Shown here piece by piece: positions 52,115-61,894 of a stretch of 64,000 nucleotides of DNA (within the stretch, counting starts at the first letter, position 1; each line of letters opens with the position of its first letter). A model generated the notes under the pieces. The model was not told the DNA's origin and did not search any database. It saw nothing but the letters and a program-made list of their open reading frames with translations. The DNA comes from Flavobacteriales bacterium (GTDB taxonomy: Bacteria; Bacteroidota; Bacteroidia; Flavobacteriales_D; Parvicellaceae). The translations under genes and the position numbers were made by a program. The DNA is taken from contig JAOASC010000048.1 of assembly GCA_025210295.1 (NCBI GenBank), positions 248,001 through 312,000 of the forward strand. The letters are read 5' to 3'.

Positions 52115-53756
52115 CAATTGCCCAATGGTGTAATGGCAGCACGCAAGAGTTTGAGTCTTGAATTATAGGTTCGAGTCCTATTTGGGCAACAAAAGAGGGG
52201 ATTTTAGTTTTTTTAACTGAAATCCCTTTTTTATTTTCCTCTAAACCCCTTGATATACTTGCGATTAACGAAAAAAACGAATTTATTCTAGTGGTTCGAG
52301 ATTGGTCTAATTCTCGGTTATAGTAAATTCCCTCTGGAAACAGTAAATTTTGAAAAACCTTTTTTCCATCATAATTTGAACTTTCCCACAATAACAAGGG
52401 ATTAGAGCATATTTTTAATGCGAAATTGAGCGTTTTTTTAAGGTTCGAGAAATTTATAGAGCTTTTATTCATCTCTCCTTCAATTTCGGCTCTTTCTTGT
52501 TCAAATTTGGTAGTAAATTTTTTGTGCATTTCTTTATTTATTTCGCCAAGTGCAAACCTTTCCTCAATTTTTTCAATCTTTTTATTTAGCTCTGTTAAGT
52601 TCGATTTCATATTCTTTTTCTCTTGAATATTATTTTCAAAGAAATTGTAAAACTGTTCTTCTATTTGAATTTTTACTATTTCCATTTCCTCTGGTGCGAT
52701 TTTAAAAAGATTGACTGCTTGTTTAAACATTTCATGCATTGCTTTAGCACTTCTATTTACTTTGCATCCCTTTGTACTACATTTATAATAATACAGTCCT
52801 TTTTTCTTTACTAAATATCCTGTTAGAGATTCTTTACATTTATCACACTTTGTAAATACTTTTAAGGGCAATTCTTCATTATCACTTTTAAATGTATAGC
52901 TGTGTATTCTTCTTTCTTTACGGACTTGGTTTGCCATTAAGAAAAGTTCTTTGGTAACCATAGCCTCATGATGACCCTCTACAACTTCTCCAGGCATCAT
53001 TTTATTGGTAATTAATCCGCAGTAAAAAGGATTACGAAATAGTTCGTTTAATCGCTTATCTGGAAAATCTACCCCCATCTTTTTAAGTCTTCTTGATATT
53101 TCAATATTAGACATCTGCTTGTATGCTTTCCATTCAAAAGCTTTTCGTAGTTTATTACCCTCCTCATTTACTACAATTTGTCTTTCGCTTGCACGCCCTT
53201 TATTTAAGTCACTATATCCTCTAGGCAAACTCCAAACCCAATACCCCTTTCTGAGCATTTCTTTCATTCCTGTAACCACCTTATCCCTTCTAAGCTCATT
53301 ATCCATTTGCCCAAAAAGAAATAATATTTTTTGTTGGAAAGAACCTGCTGGTGTTGTAGGATCTAATTCTTGTGTAACGGCTAAAGTAACAACTCCATAT
53401 TTTTTAAGTAATTCATCTGCTATTTGAGCACCATTCATTCCAGACCTTGAAAATCTTTCATAAGAATATACAATAACGTAACTCACGTTTTTTGTTCTCT
53501 TTACAAAAGTTAACATTTTATTAAACTCCTTTCGGTCATCTGTTTTTGCTGATTCGTGTGTTCCTCCAAAGTAACCAATCACGTTTAGCCCTTTCTTTTC
53601 GGCATAATTCTCACAATATCTTTTTTGAGAAGCTAAACTTGTATTGTCTTCCTGATCAACAGAAGAAACTCTTGTATAAATCACTGCATTAGTCCCTATG
53701 CTTAATTGTTCCTTTTTTTGAGGAGCAAACTGTTTAAATAATGATAAATCGCTCAT
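52065..53756 (-). CDS. Large serine recombinase (integrase)
   Basis: 563 residues. The resolvase catalytic domain has VIYTRVSSVDQEDNTS with the nucleophile Ser31, VIVYSYERFSRSG and EQ... GQMDNELRR; a recombinase domain follows, a zinc ribbon (CDKCKESLTGYL, then CSTKGC), and a coiled coil (about 370-420). It would catalyse integration and, with a partner, excision. The last 55 codons run antisense through the tRNA terminator, tRNA-Gln and part of tRNA-Pro (GFEPATSRFQCG is translated tRNA), so the natural C-terminus is probably near codon 508. It is first at the left end of the element. Confidence 0.9.
   Translation of the reverse strand: MSDLSLFKQFAPQKKEQLSIGTNAVIYTRVSSVDQEDNTSLASQKRYCENYAEKKGLNVIGYFGGTHESAKTDDRKEFNKMLTFVKRTKNVSYVIVYSYERFSRSGMNGAQIADELLKKYGVVTLAVTQELDPTTPAGSFQQKILFLFGQMDNELRRDKVVTGMKEMLRKGYWVWSLPRGYSDLNKGRASERQIVVNEEGNKLRKAFEWKAYKQMSNIEISRRLKKMGVDFPDKRLNELFRNPFYCGLITNKMMPGEVVEGHHEAMVTKELFLMANQVRKERRIHSYTFKSDNEELPLKVFTKCDKCKESLTGYLVKKKGLYYYKCSTKGCKVNRSAKAMHEMFKQAVNLFKIAPEEMEIVKIQIEEQFYNFFENNIQEKKNMKSNLTELNKKIEKIEERFALGEINKEMHKKFTTKFEQERAEIEGEMNKSSINFSNLKKTLNFALKICSNPLLLWESSNYDGKKVFQNLLFPEGIYYNRELDQSRTTRINSFFSLIASISRGLEENKKGISVKKTKIPSFVAQIGLEPIIQDSNSCVLPLHHWAIVWKAGFEPATSRFQCG
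52119..52189 (+). tRNA. tRNA-Gln (TTG)
   Basis: Acceptor TGCCCAA / TTGGGCA (U1-A72 as in Gln), D arm GTGTAATGGCAGCAC, anticodon stem CAAGA / TCTTG with loop GTTTGAG (TTG), T arm ATAGG-TTCGAGT-CCTAT. No encoded CCA. It lies 4 nt after tRNA-Pro and is followed by a terminator. Confidence 0.88.
52198..52232 (+). terminator. Terminator of the tRNA array
   Basis: 12-bp stem (GGGATTTTAGTT / AACTGAAATCCC, one G-T pair), five-T loop and a T-rich tail. It marks the left limit of the integrated element. Confidence 0.85.
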
Positions 53757-53777
53757 GATATATGGTATTTGATACTA

Positions 53778-53812
53778 AAAAGGCTTGAACTAGCAATTAA
53801 TTCAAGCCTTTT
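53778..53812 (-). terminator. Terminator between the cargo genes and the recombinase
   Basis: Perfect 12-bp stem (AAAAGGCTTGAA / TTCAAGCCTTTT) with an 11-nt loop and a T run on the minus strand, 19 bp after the stop of the 67-residue gene. Confidence 0.8.
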
Positions 53813-53831
53813 AATCTATTTAATTATTTTG

Positions 53832-54035
53832 TTAACTCGGTATATTGCTGTTATTTACAGCAATATAAGCCTGAAGAATTAGAATGGCGAAAATTTCAGC
53901 ATTCTTTACTAACAGATCATAGCCTTCTTGAGTTAAATCCTTGTATTTTGGAATTAATCTCATTTGAGCTAAAGTCATTCTTTTCTTTACTCTTTCGGTT
54001 GCTTTTTGTATGCTATCTTTAGTTGGCTTTTTCAC
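53832..54035 (-). CDS. Small protein coupled to the patatin gene
   Basis: 67 residues. A basic helical N-terminal half (PTKDSIQKATERVKKRMTLA) is followed by a hydrophobic stretch (NAEIFAILILQAYIAV). It overlaps the patatin gene by 4 bp (ATGA), so its translation is coupled. No family recognised. Its position suggests a partner or modulator of the patatin. Confidence 0.65.
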   Translation of the reverse strand: MKKPTKDSIQKATERVKKRMTLAQMRLIPKYKDLTQEGYDLLVKNAEIFAILILQAYIAVNNSNIPS

Positions 54036-55198
54036 TGTTGATAATTTTCAAAGGCTTCTTTAGCCATTGCTCTACCGTGTAGAATGCGGTAACTGATTAA
54101 GTCCTCATTCGCAACCAAGGCACTTCCTAAATCAATGTCTTTATGAGGATTAATAACAACTGCATCAAAAGCTTTGAGTTCTTTAGCATACTTGTTTTTA
54201 AGAATTACATTATCACAAACTTGTTTTGTTTGCTTTACCAATTCATTGATTTTCATAAAATGATTGACATCATTATTAAAAATCTCTGTTAGGGCAATAT
54301 CATAAACCGAACGAGAAGTAATTGCACCTATGGACTTTTTTCCAAAATCTTCTTGCTTTACAGTTCCACTATTGCAATTAATGACAATGATTTTGTATTC
54401 AGCATCTTCTTCATTGATAAGCTTGATAATATCTCCTAAAGGAGAAACGTTTCTTACTCCACCATCAACATTATTTGTACTGCATACAATTCCTGATGGA
54501 GTTCTAAAATTAATTTTAGGAACAGGCTTCCATACTACAGGAATAGCTGTTGAGGCTAAAATCCCATTAATAAAATCTTCATTGGTTAAAAAACTATCAG
54601 AATGAACACTATGGTATTTACCTGTATCTAACGAAACAAAGCCACAATAGTATTTAGTTCCTTTCATTTCTCTTTGAGAAATATACTTTTCTAACTTTCT
54701 TTTTAGTGGCGTATTGTCTGCTACTGATTTTAAGTTGGAGTAATTAACCTTAATTCCTTTCTCCACTTTAGATAAAAGCTTATCCAAGATTTGTTTTCTT
54801 TTTTTCTTTGAAAACACTAAGCCAAGCTTCTTTAAGAATCCAAATTGTAAATCAATCTCTGGAATTAATCTTTTGGAAATACTTTTTAAATCAACTTTCA
54901 GTTTAATTTCTGATGAAGTTGAACTTGTATCAATAATATCAGAAGTATAAATTTCGGTTACCCCATTCTTTCCAATTTTATTAATCCATAAATCGTTTAA
55001 CAAATCGAGTTTGTTCATGGCAATTAATGCACCATTGAGTGCTCCTGCACTAACTCCTGCAATTAAATCGAATTTCATTGGAGAAGTTAAGCCTGTTATT
55101 TTATTCCAGTTCTCTTGGATATAGTTTAAAGCTCCCACTTGGAATGCTCCGTTAAAACCTCCGCCAGAGAGAACTAATGCTATTTTTTTCTTTTTCAT
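54032..55198 (-). CDS. Patatin-like phospholipase, element cargo
   Basis: 388 residues. It has the oxyanion loop LVLSGGGFNGAFQVG, the nucleophile elbow GVSAGAL (GxSxG) and the catalytic Asp in NVDGGVRNVSPLG, with long helical inserts. It is distinct from the patatin at 38005-38913 (different inserts, longer). Patatin lipases act as membrane-degrading effectors in several anti-phage systems, but no cyclase or sensor gene is adjacent, so that role is only a suggestion. It is translationally coupled to a 67-residue protein and located next to the integrase. Confidence 0.9.
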   Translation of the reverse strand: MKKKKIALVLSGGGFNGAFQVGALNYIQENWNKITGLTSPMKFDLIAGVSAGALNGALIAMNKLDLLNDLWINKIGKNGVTEIYTSDIIDTSSTSSEIKLKVDLKSISKRLIPEIDLQFGFLKKLGLVFSKKKRKQILDKLLSKVEKGIKVNYSNLKSVADNTPLKRKLEKYISQREMKGTKYYCGFVSLDTGKYHSVHSDSFLTNEDFINGILASTAIPVVWKPVPKINFRTPSGIVCSTNNVDGGVRNVSPLGDIIKLINEEDAEYKIIVINCNSGTVKQEDFGKKSIGAITSRSVYDIALTEIFNNDVNHFMKINELVKQTKQVCDNVILKNKYAKELKAFDAVVINPHKDIDLGSALVANEDLISYRILHGRAMAKEAFENYQQ

Positions 55199-55233
55199 TT
55201 TACAAGAATTTTAATGATTAGTAAATAGGCTTA

Positions 55234-56709
55234 TCAACTAAATATGTTGATTTCGCCACCTTGATTGAATCTTCCGAATTGAGTGGCTACACCTTTTTTG
55301 GGTACTTCAATCACTACATCTACATCATGCTGAAATTCATTGCCCCCTCTGAAATTTCCCATTTTGGTTGTTTGGAAAATATATACAAATGATGTTTCAG
55401 GATAATTGTGTTTTAGCTCTTCTAAATCTTCTGGAGATAACCCCAACTTATTTACACTATCTAAAAACACAAAATCGTATTTAGATAAGTCAGTTGGAAG
55501 ATAGTCACTCACATAAAGATCAGGGTGAGCTACATTTTTTTCTTTTAGTTTTTTCTGTAACGTATCGTCAATCCCCTCTTCACGAGCTACATATAAAACT
55601 GTCCCATGGTTTCTCGCCAAGTACCCTGCAAAATCTACCGCTAAATATGATTTCCCCATTTTGGGTTTCCCAAAAATCATTGCGGTAAATCCACTTGACG
55701 GATCACCAATGAGATTGAGCCATTTACCTTGAAAACCAAGCTTGTTAAAACTTAGGTTTACAATATCGGTACTGCTCATTATGGTATTCTTTGGAACTGA
55801 TTGAACTCCATTAATTTCCTCACACGCACACTCAGAGAGGATACCCTGTAATCCATTCAATTCTTTAGATGATACCAACAACTCTCCATGCTCTACATTT
55901 TTCTTTACAAATGATTTGAGCGTAGAAAGTATATTTTCTATTTCATTCCAGTATTTGTCTTTCTTTGTTAGTTTTCCATTATTAACTGCATTAGCAATTC
56001 GGTTATATAATCTCTTTGCTTTAATGTTTTCAATCGTTTTTCCTTGAAGATTGATATAGCTTTTGATAAACTTTACAGAATGTAATTCAGCCTGTTTTCC
56101 TACCAAGGTTAAATATCTAGCTCTTTTCTGTTCACTAATTTCAACTTGAATACTTCTACCGCCTGCTAGTTTACTATGCAGATTGATTAAAGCATCTTGA
56201 ATTTCTGCTATTTCTTTTGAAAATGGAGATGTTTTGCGAATACGTTTTTCCATGATAGCTTTTTGTAAAGCATTAATGAATAATCGTATTTGATTTTGTG
56301 TTTTAACTTTATCGTGCATCAACACAAAGCGTTTTATCATTTTTAATTCATCACTAATTCGCTCCACCTTATCTGCTTTTCTGTAAGCTAATTCTTTTGA
56401 ACTAGGGGCTTTCTTAACTACTCTTTTTGTAATTGATTTTGATGTTTTTCTTTTTGATACTTTAGGTTGGGGGCTCCTCGTTTTGGTTTCCTTTTTACGT
56501 GTTGAAGAATGATCTGCAATAAAACTATTTAACTTATCAATGTATAAATCAACAACTGTTTTTATATCATCATCTTCTTCATATAATGACCAATCGCTTC
56601 CATTAGTAGTAGCTTCATCTACAAACTCCCAACTTTTTTGCAAAGTGTCTGGAAGTGTGTTTTTATCTAATTTATTTATCTCGCTATAATAGTTTCTAAT
56701 CGTAATCAT
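55234..56709 (-). CDS. RecA/RadA-like ATPase with long N-terminal extension
   Basis: 491 residues. Residues 1-300 are mostly helical and basic with Ser/Lys-rich linkers (about 65-105). The C-terminal 150 residues form a RecA-like ATPase: Walker A GKPKMGKS (347-354), VLYVAREEG, and Walker B YDFVFLDSVN. The pattern resembles the RadA/DnaB-like single ATPase domain. It probably remodels DNA or nucleoprotein for the element. It lies 35 bp upstream of the patatin and 28 bp downstream of the polyvalent protein gene in one transcription unit. Confidence 0.82.
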   Translation of the reverse strand: MITIRNYYSEINKLDKNTLPDTLQKSWEFVDEATTNGSDWSLYEEDDDIKTVVDLYIDKLNSFIADHSSTRKKETKTRSPQPKVSKRKTSKSITKRVVKKAPSSKELAYRKADKVERISDELKMIKRFVLMHDKVKTQNQIRLFINALQKAIMEKRIRKTSPFSKEIAEIQDALINLHSKLAGGRSIQVEISEQKRARYLTLVGKQAELHSVKFIKSYINLQGKTIENIKAKRLYNRIANAVNNGKLTKKDKYWNEIENILSTLKSFVKKNVEHGELLVSSKELNGLQGILSECACEEINGVQSVPKNTIMSSTDIVNLSFNKLGFQGKWLNLIGDPSSGFTAMIFGKPKMGKSYLAVDFAGYLARNHGTVLYVAREEGIDDTLQKKLKEKNVAHPDLYVSDYLPTDLSKYDFVFLDSVNKLGLSPEDLEELKHNYPETSFVYIFQTTKMGNFRGGNEFQHDVDVVIEVPKKGVATQFGRFNQGGEINIFS

Positions 56710-56737
56710 AATTCAAATTTTTAAGGGTAAATAGCTT

Positions 56738-59700
56738 CTATGCAAAAGACAACAACTCTAGCTTTAGCTTTAATGCGTTTGCTTTTAGTTTCAATACTTT
56801 GGTGTTCATTTTCGGAATAATCTCTTTGGGTGGTGCTTGAATTTTTACTCTTTTTTTGGTTTTGGTAACAACCAAGCCAACTGCATCAATTTGATTTTGT
56901 GTTACACTAATGGTAACTCCAGAACTATCTTGAAGAATTGTTAAAAAGGGCTCTATTTTCTCAAATGGAACATGAGTAGTCATTTGCGAACCTACTTTTT
57001 CAAACACATTATTTTCAACTAATTTGAGTAAGTTTTCATTCAAATAAATTTCTCCACCTTTTTTTCTTGAAGCAGGAACAGAAACTCTATATCGGTTATC
57101 ATATAACTTGAAAAATGAAATATTACCTGTTCCAAAAATAGACGAACCATTACTCATGGATTTAATAATCTTGGTAGCTTTAGCAATAGGAACAATTACT
57201 TTTCCTTTTGTTTCTGTTTCAGCTGACCAATGTTCGGGCATAAGTATTCCTTTTTTTATTTCATTGTTATCAGTTGTATAACTGACTAATTTTCCTTTAA
57301 AACTTGCAAAGGCTTGAAGAATATTACCAGTTACTATGTAGCGAACACTCCTGTCTTTAGTTGTTGATTTTATTTGCTCATCCCACTGTTCAATATTATT
57401 ATCTATATCATAATCAGTAATGCCAATACTAGCACCTTTTATAGCATTAATATCCTTAATGTAACTAGCAGGAATAGCAATGTACTTTTGACTTGAAGCG
57501 ATTGCAAACTTTAGTTTTATGGCACTTGGAGCGTAAGGGTTTGTTTTCTTTTTATCAATTCCAAATCCTAGAAAAATAGCTAATTGATTTTGTGATGTTC
57601 CATCAAAGCTAGGAACAGGATAAAATAACTTTTTTCCAACTCCAAAATATTTGAATAACCCTCTTATGTAAGACTTCTTATTTTGTGCAGATTTATCTTC
57701 ATCTGCAACTCGTTTTCTGTATGCTTCATCTAACTCTTGCTTTCTTTTTTCAATAGCTTCTGAAACATTTGGGTCTTCGGCTTGAATGAGTTTTTGTATT
57801 TTCTTTTCGTTTGAAACATCTCGTTTCAACCTCATATATCTTGATTCAAGTTCTTGGAAAGTTTCTGCTAATTTATTAGCTACAAAAGTTTCGTATTCTC
57901 TTGTTAGCTTTTCCCTTAAACCTTCTGTTGTTTGACCTTCAAGCCCTTGATAAATCAAATTTTTAACTTCATCTGCACTAAAAGGCTTTCTTAAAACATT
58001 AGCTTCTACTTTTTCTAAAACACTATCTTCTCCAAAACTTGAATTCCCACCTTTACCAACTTTTATAATACTAGATGAGATTACTTTTGCTTTTAAATCT
58101 AATTGTTCAACTTCCAAATCGTATTCGCCAGACTGTTTTAGGTAATCAACTAAAGTGTCATATCGCTCTTTGATGTCTTTATAAAAGTCTTCTTGCATTT
58201 TAGTGGATAAAACTGCTACACGACCTGATACTTTATGAGCACCTCCATCTTTAAATTCTGATCCTGTTCCTATCTTTAATGGATTACCTAATAAATCATT
58301 GATTTCTTGATTCTCCTCTAAGTATTCAGCAACTACTTTATCTCCATATTTATTTAGAAAGTCTGGAACATCTAAAATACTGTTACTTTGTTTTTGGTTT
58401 GAAGAAGTATTTGCATCCAAACTTTTTAATTTCTTTTGAAGCATCATCATTAATCTTTGTTCGGCAGGAATTGCCGAGTTAACATAATCGTAGATTGGTT
58501 TTAAGATTTGACCTGTACGATTAATTCTTCCTCTTTTTTGAACTTCTGTATTGATGTCTAACTCTGGCTGTAAAACTATCATTACTCTTTGCTTTACTTC
58601 TGCATTAGATACTTTGTCAGTTACAATAGCATGAGCGGAAGCTCCTGTACTTCCAGATTGATTAATCAATAATACATCTATTTCATTATCGTTAAATTCT
58701 CTAAAGGCATCATTCGTATTTATCTTTTTACGATTTTCAATAACTCCCATTCCAGATTTAAGGTTGAGTTGTAATTTCAATTTCCTCCCTGTGACCTCTG
58801 CAACAGAATAACCTGCCTTTTCAATTTTCTGAACAATAACATCTATTGGCGAAATAGTTATTCCAGTTGAGATTTTTCTGATATTAGATGAGATTCTTTC
58901 GTACTCTTCTTGTGCTTCATAGGAAAGTTCAGTTAGATCAAACTTTTTATATTCCTTTTCTCCGTTTGGAAGTGTTTCAGTATATCGCATTACTCCATCC
59001 AATCCTTTTTCTAATACGATTGAAAAATCAGCCTTGACTGTATCGCCAACTCCAACAGACAGCCCACTACTATTTTCCATTTGTTCGATAAAACTTCCCA
59101 TTGTACTAGCAAAAGCTATAATTGGCTTTTTACCTTGTTTTAATCTAGCTATGGCTTTATCGGCAACTGCTTCTGCTTTGATTGAAAAAAGCATTTGATT
59201 AATCACATTAAATACTTTTGAAAAATAGGGTTGATTATCAACTCCTCCCTCAGTAGTTCCTTCTCTTAAATTAACTTCCTTGCCCTCGGCTACTGCAATG
59301 CTATCCAACTCATCTACTCGCTCATCAATATGATTTGCTTGGAATGCAATTATATCTCTAACAATTGTTGTGATATTATCTGCTATGGCTTTATGTTCTT
59401 TTGCTTTATCTTGAAGGGTAATGTAATTTACTTCTATTCCCTCATAGGTTCGCTCTCTTCTAATCATTTGCCCTTCGGCTACTAATTGACTAGCCAAAAC
59501 TTCTTGCAAAGCAACTCCTCCTTTTGAAATAGCTTCAACCAATTCTTCTTTTGACATATTAGCTTCAGAAATGGCTGTTTTCATAGCATAAATGGGCATG
59601 TTATCTGGACGTTTAGCAAAGGTTGCGGAAAGGAATACCGCTCCTGATGTTCTAGCCAATACACTTTGCATAAAAATCCCTGTGTTTGATGAACCACTTG

Positions 59701-61894
59701 AATTATGGCTTTCATCCATAATAATGATTGAGCCTTTTGCTATCTCTAAAAGAAATTGAGGTTTTAATGGTTTCTTTTGAGCAGAATTAAATTGTGAGTA
59801 AGTGGCTACTACAAAATCATGTCCTGAGGGTACTTTTCTATTTTTAAAAGCATTGTCTTGTTCTGGCTTACTTAAAGCCTCATAAATTACATTTCCGTTT
59901 TCGTCTTTTATTTGTGTTTTGCTACCTCTAGCATTTATGATAAATGGTTTTAACTGTGCTGATCCAATGGCTGATAAATCTCTGTATATATCGGAAAATA
60001 AATTGGCTTTTTCAGTTAAAAATATGGGGGTAATGCCTTGCTGTGTAGCGTAACGAATAATTGAAGCAGCAACTCTTCCTTTTCCTATTCCTGTTTGATC
60101 TCCAATTATTACCGCTTGGTTTAAGGCTTCAATATTGTAAATAGCCATTCCAACTGCATCAATTTGTTCGGCTGATAAGGCTTTACATAGTTGAGCTTTT
60201 GTTTTGTAACCTAATCTATGACGAACAAAATTATCTATATCTCCACCAACATCTTCTTTTATTCGGCTAATAGCTTGATGCATTTCAAATTCCATTGCAT
60301 CTGGCACATGAGTATCTAATACAAAACAACTATCTGATGCAGGAACATAAGGTGCTCCTAATTGCTGAGCTAATAACATAGCTTTCATTTTAAGTGCTTT
60401 TTTTCTTAGCGATTCTTTGCTTGCCACTTTATGTTGTTTTAAAGTTTTCATGTTCTGCTGAATTCTTGTGAATAGTTCATTATAATCTGTTACTGGATTG
60501 GCTAATTGTTGATTTTTAATTAGGGCTACCCCTCTAGGTTTTTCTTTTCTTCCGTCAATGAGTATTAAGGTTGTGTTAAAGGAAGTTCCTTGTCTGGAAT
60601 AAAGATGCTTACCAGAAATTGGTATAACATCTATTACATGATAATGCTTGTACAAATAATTATAAAAGACACGAAGTGCTCCCTTTTGAATTCTTTTCTT
60701 TTCGTCCCACTTCGTATGACCTCCAATGATGATGGCACTTTTACCATTATCTTTCATGGTTTTCAATGCGTTCAAAGCCATTAAATGATCTAGTTTTTTT
60801 ATTTGAAAACCATCAAAATTTCTTCCTGTATCTAATCTTCCGAATGGTGGGTTTGTAATGACCGCATCAAACTTTTTACGCATTCCTTGAAATTGTATTG
60901 AAGCATCTATTTTCATTACTTCTTTATATCCTTGTTTGGTAAGGTTTTCATATCGAACAGGGTCAATTTCATTAACAATTACTTGTTCTGGATTAGCTGT
61001 TATGGTTAAAAGTCCATTTCCTGCTGAGGGTTCAAAGAGTGATTTTGAACTATTATTAACTCCACAAAACAATCCCATTAAATATCCTATGGGGGCAGGT
61101 GTTGAATATTGTTGAAGCAAAATGCTCATACTTGTCCTAAAAGATAGATTTGTTTGAGCTTCATAGAGGTTTTTAATATTGTTGAATTTTTCAAAGACAC
61201 TTGATCGACTTTGAGCAATCTCTCTTGCTTCTAATACAATAGCGAGTTCTGTTAACTCCTTAATTTTAGTACGGTCAATTATTCCGAAACGATTTGCTTG
61301 TTTTTCGGTTTGTGGACGTGTTAACTTGTTACGTTCTTTAAGATTTTTTCTAATGTATTCAACAAAATCATTTTGGATAATTAATGGTTTAAATTCAGGT
61401 AAAGGGTAAGGAGAATTGACTCCCATTAACCCAGAGTCTGCAAGAGAGTTATATTCATCTTTTCCAATTATTAAAGAATCAATAACTTGAATATCAAATT
61501 TTGATGAAGCTTCTTTAAGTTTTTTAGTTAGATCTATATCAGATTGGCTAGCTAAAACTCTTCCACTAGGATGATTATGTGCTATAATAACTCCAGTTGC
61601 TAATGCTTTTAATGCAATTCCAATTATAATCCTGATATCAGCAACTGTAGAATCTATTCCTCCAACTGAATGCTGGTAATAACCTATTGGGTAGTTGGCT
61701 CTGTTTAAAAACATGACATACAAAGATTCCCTAAGCTCTAATTCACCTGTGTCAAATAATGATCTAAAGAATTTCGAAGCATCATAAGAACTAGAAATAC
61801 TTCTATCAATACTTTTACTATTATCCCTGTTGTATTGAATTTTCAATTCAGGAACATTAATTTTATTTTCAATATGTTGATCTTGATTACTCAT
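56738..61894 (-). CDS. Polyvalent protein: RadC/JAB domain, DNA methyltransferase, Strawberry-notch/DarB-like helicase
   Basis: 1718 residues from the ATG at 61894 (a TTG six codons earlier is less likely; the ATG overlaps the upstream stop by 8 bp). Domains in order: a RadC-type JAB domain with HNHPSG and a following S-x2-D (106-119); an N6-adenine-type methyltransferase with FEPSAGNG (287-294) and NPPFG (348-352); a helicase with Walker A GDQTGIGKGR (597-606), DESH (727-730), FLSATF, and VQKRGRINRTGQ as motif VI of the Strawberry-notch family. Methylase-helicase pairing is as in P1 DarB, which protects incoming phage DNA. The fused RadC domain fits the 'polyvalent protein' concept of phages and conjugative elements. 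Confidence 0.88.
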   Translation of the reverse strand: MSNQDQHIENKINVPELKIQYNRDNSKSIDRSISSSYDASKFFRSLFDTGELELRESLYVMFLNRANYPIGYYQHSVGGIDSTVADIRIIIGIALKALATGVIIAHNHPSGRVLASQSDIDLTKKLKEASSKFDIQVIDSLIIGKDEYNSLADSGLMGVNSPYPLPEFKPLIIQNDFVEYIRKNLKERNKLTRPQTEKQANRFGIIDRTKIKELTELAIVLEAREIAQSRSSVFEKFNNIKNLYEAQTNLSFRTSMSILLQQYSTPAPIGYLMGLFCGVNNSSKSLFEPSAGNGLLTITANPEQVIVNEIDPVRYENLTKQGYKEVMKIDASIQFQGMRKKFDAVITNPPFGRLDTGRNFDGFQIKKLDHLMALNALKTMKDNGKSAIIIGGHTKWDEKKRIQKGALRVFYNYLYKHYHVIDVIPISGKHLYSRQGTSFNTTLILIDGRKEKPRGVALIKNQQLANPVTDYNELFTRIQQNMKTLKQHKVASKESLRKKALKMKAMLLAQQLGAPYVPASDSCFVLDTHVPDAMEFEMHQAISRIKEDVGGDIDNFVRHRLGYKTKAQLCKALSAEQIDAVGMAIYNIEALNQAVIIGDQTGIGKGRVAASIIRYATQQGITPIFLTEKANLFSDIYRDLSAIGSAQLKPFIINARGSKTQIKDENGNVIYEALSKPEQDNAFKNRKVPSGHDFVVATYSQFNSAQKKPLKPQFLLEIAKGSIIIMDESHNSSGSSNTGIFMQSVLARTSGAVFLSATFAKRPDNMPIYAMKTAISEANMSKEELVEAISKGGVALQEVLASQLVAEGQMIRRERTYEGIEVNYITLQDKAKEHKAIADNITTIVRDIIAFQANHIDERVDELDSIAVAEGKEVNLREGTTEGGVDNQPYFSKVFNVINQMLFSIKAEAVADKAIARLKQGKKPIIAFASTMGSFIEQMENSSGLSVGVGDTVKADFSIVLEKGLDGVMRYTETLPNGEKEYKKFDLTELSYEAQEEYERISSNIRKISTGITISPIDVIVQKIEKAGYSVAEVTGRKLKLQLNLKSGMGVIENRKKINTNDAFREFNDNEIDVLLINQSGSTGASAHAIVTDKVSNAEVKQRVMIVLQPELDINTEVQKRGRINRTGQILKPIYDYVNSAIPAEQRLMMMLQKKLKSLDANTSSNQKQSNSILDVPDFLNKYGDKVVAEYLEENQEINDLLGNPLKIGTGSEFKDGGAHKVSGRVAVLSTKMQEDFYKDIKERYDTLVDYLKQSGEYDLEVEQLDLKAKVISSSIIKVGKGGNSSFGEDSVLEKVEANVLRKPFSADEVKNLIYQGLEGQTTEGLREKLTREYETFVANKLAETFQELESRYMRLKRDVSNEKKIQKLIQAEDPNVSEAIEKRKQELDEAYRKRVADEDKSAQNKKSYIRGLFKYFGVGKKLFYPVPSFDGTSQNQLAIFLGFGIDKKKTNPYAPSAIKLKFAIASSQKYIAIPASYIKDINAIKGASIGITDYDIDNNIEQWDEQIKSTTKDRSVRYIVTGNILQAFASFKGKLVSYTTDNNEIKKGILMPEHWSAETETKGKVIVPIAKATKIIKSMSNGSSIFGTGNISFFKLYDNRYRVSVPASRKKGGEIYLNENLLKLVENNVFEKVGSQMTTHVPFEKIEPFLTILQDSSGVTISVTQNQIDAVGLVVTKTKKRVKIQAPPKEIIPKMNTKVLKLKANALKLKLELLSFA

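Noticed and set aside
51906..52133. Protein-like reading frames across the tRNA array on both strands
   Set aside because: They are translations of tRNA genes (the minus-strand frame shows the known artefact pattern of GxEP-type peptides).
52426..52814. Hydrophobic frames antisense to the serine recombinase
   Set aside because: Phe/Leu/Ile-rich peptides expected from the complement of Lys/Glu-rich coding sequence.
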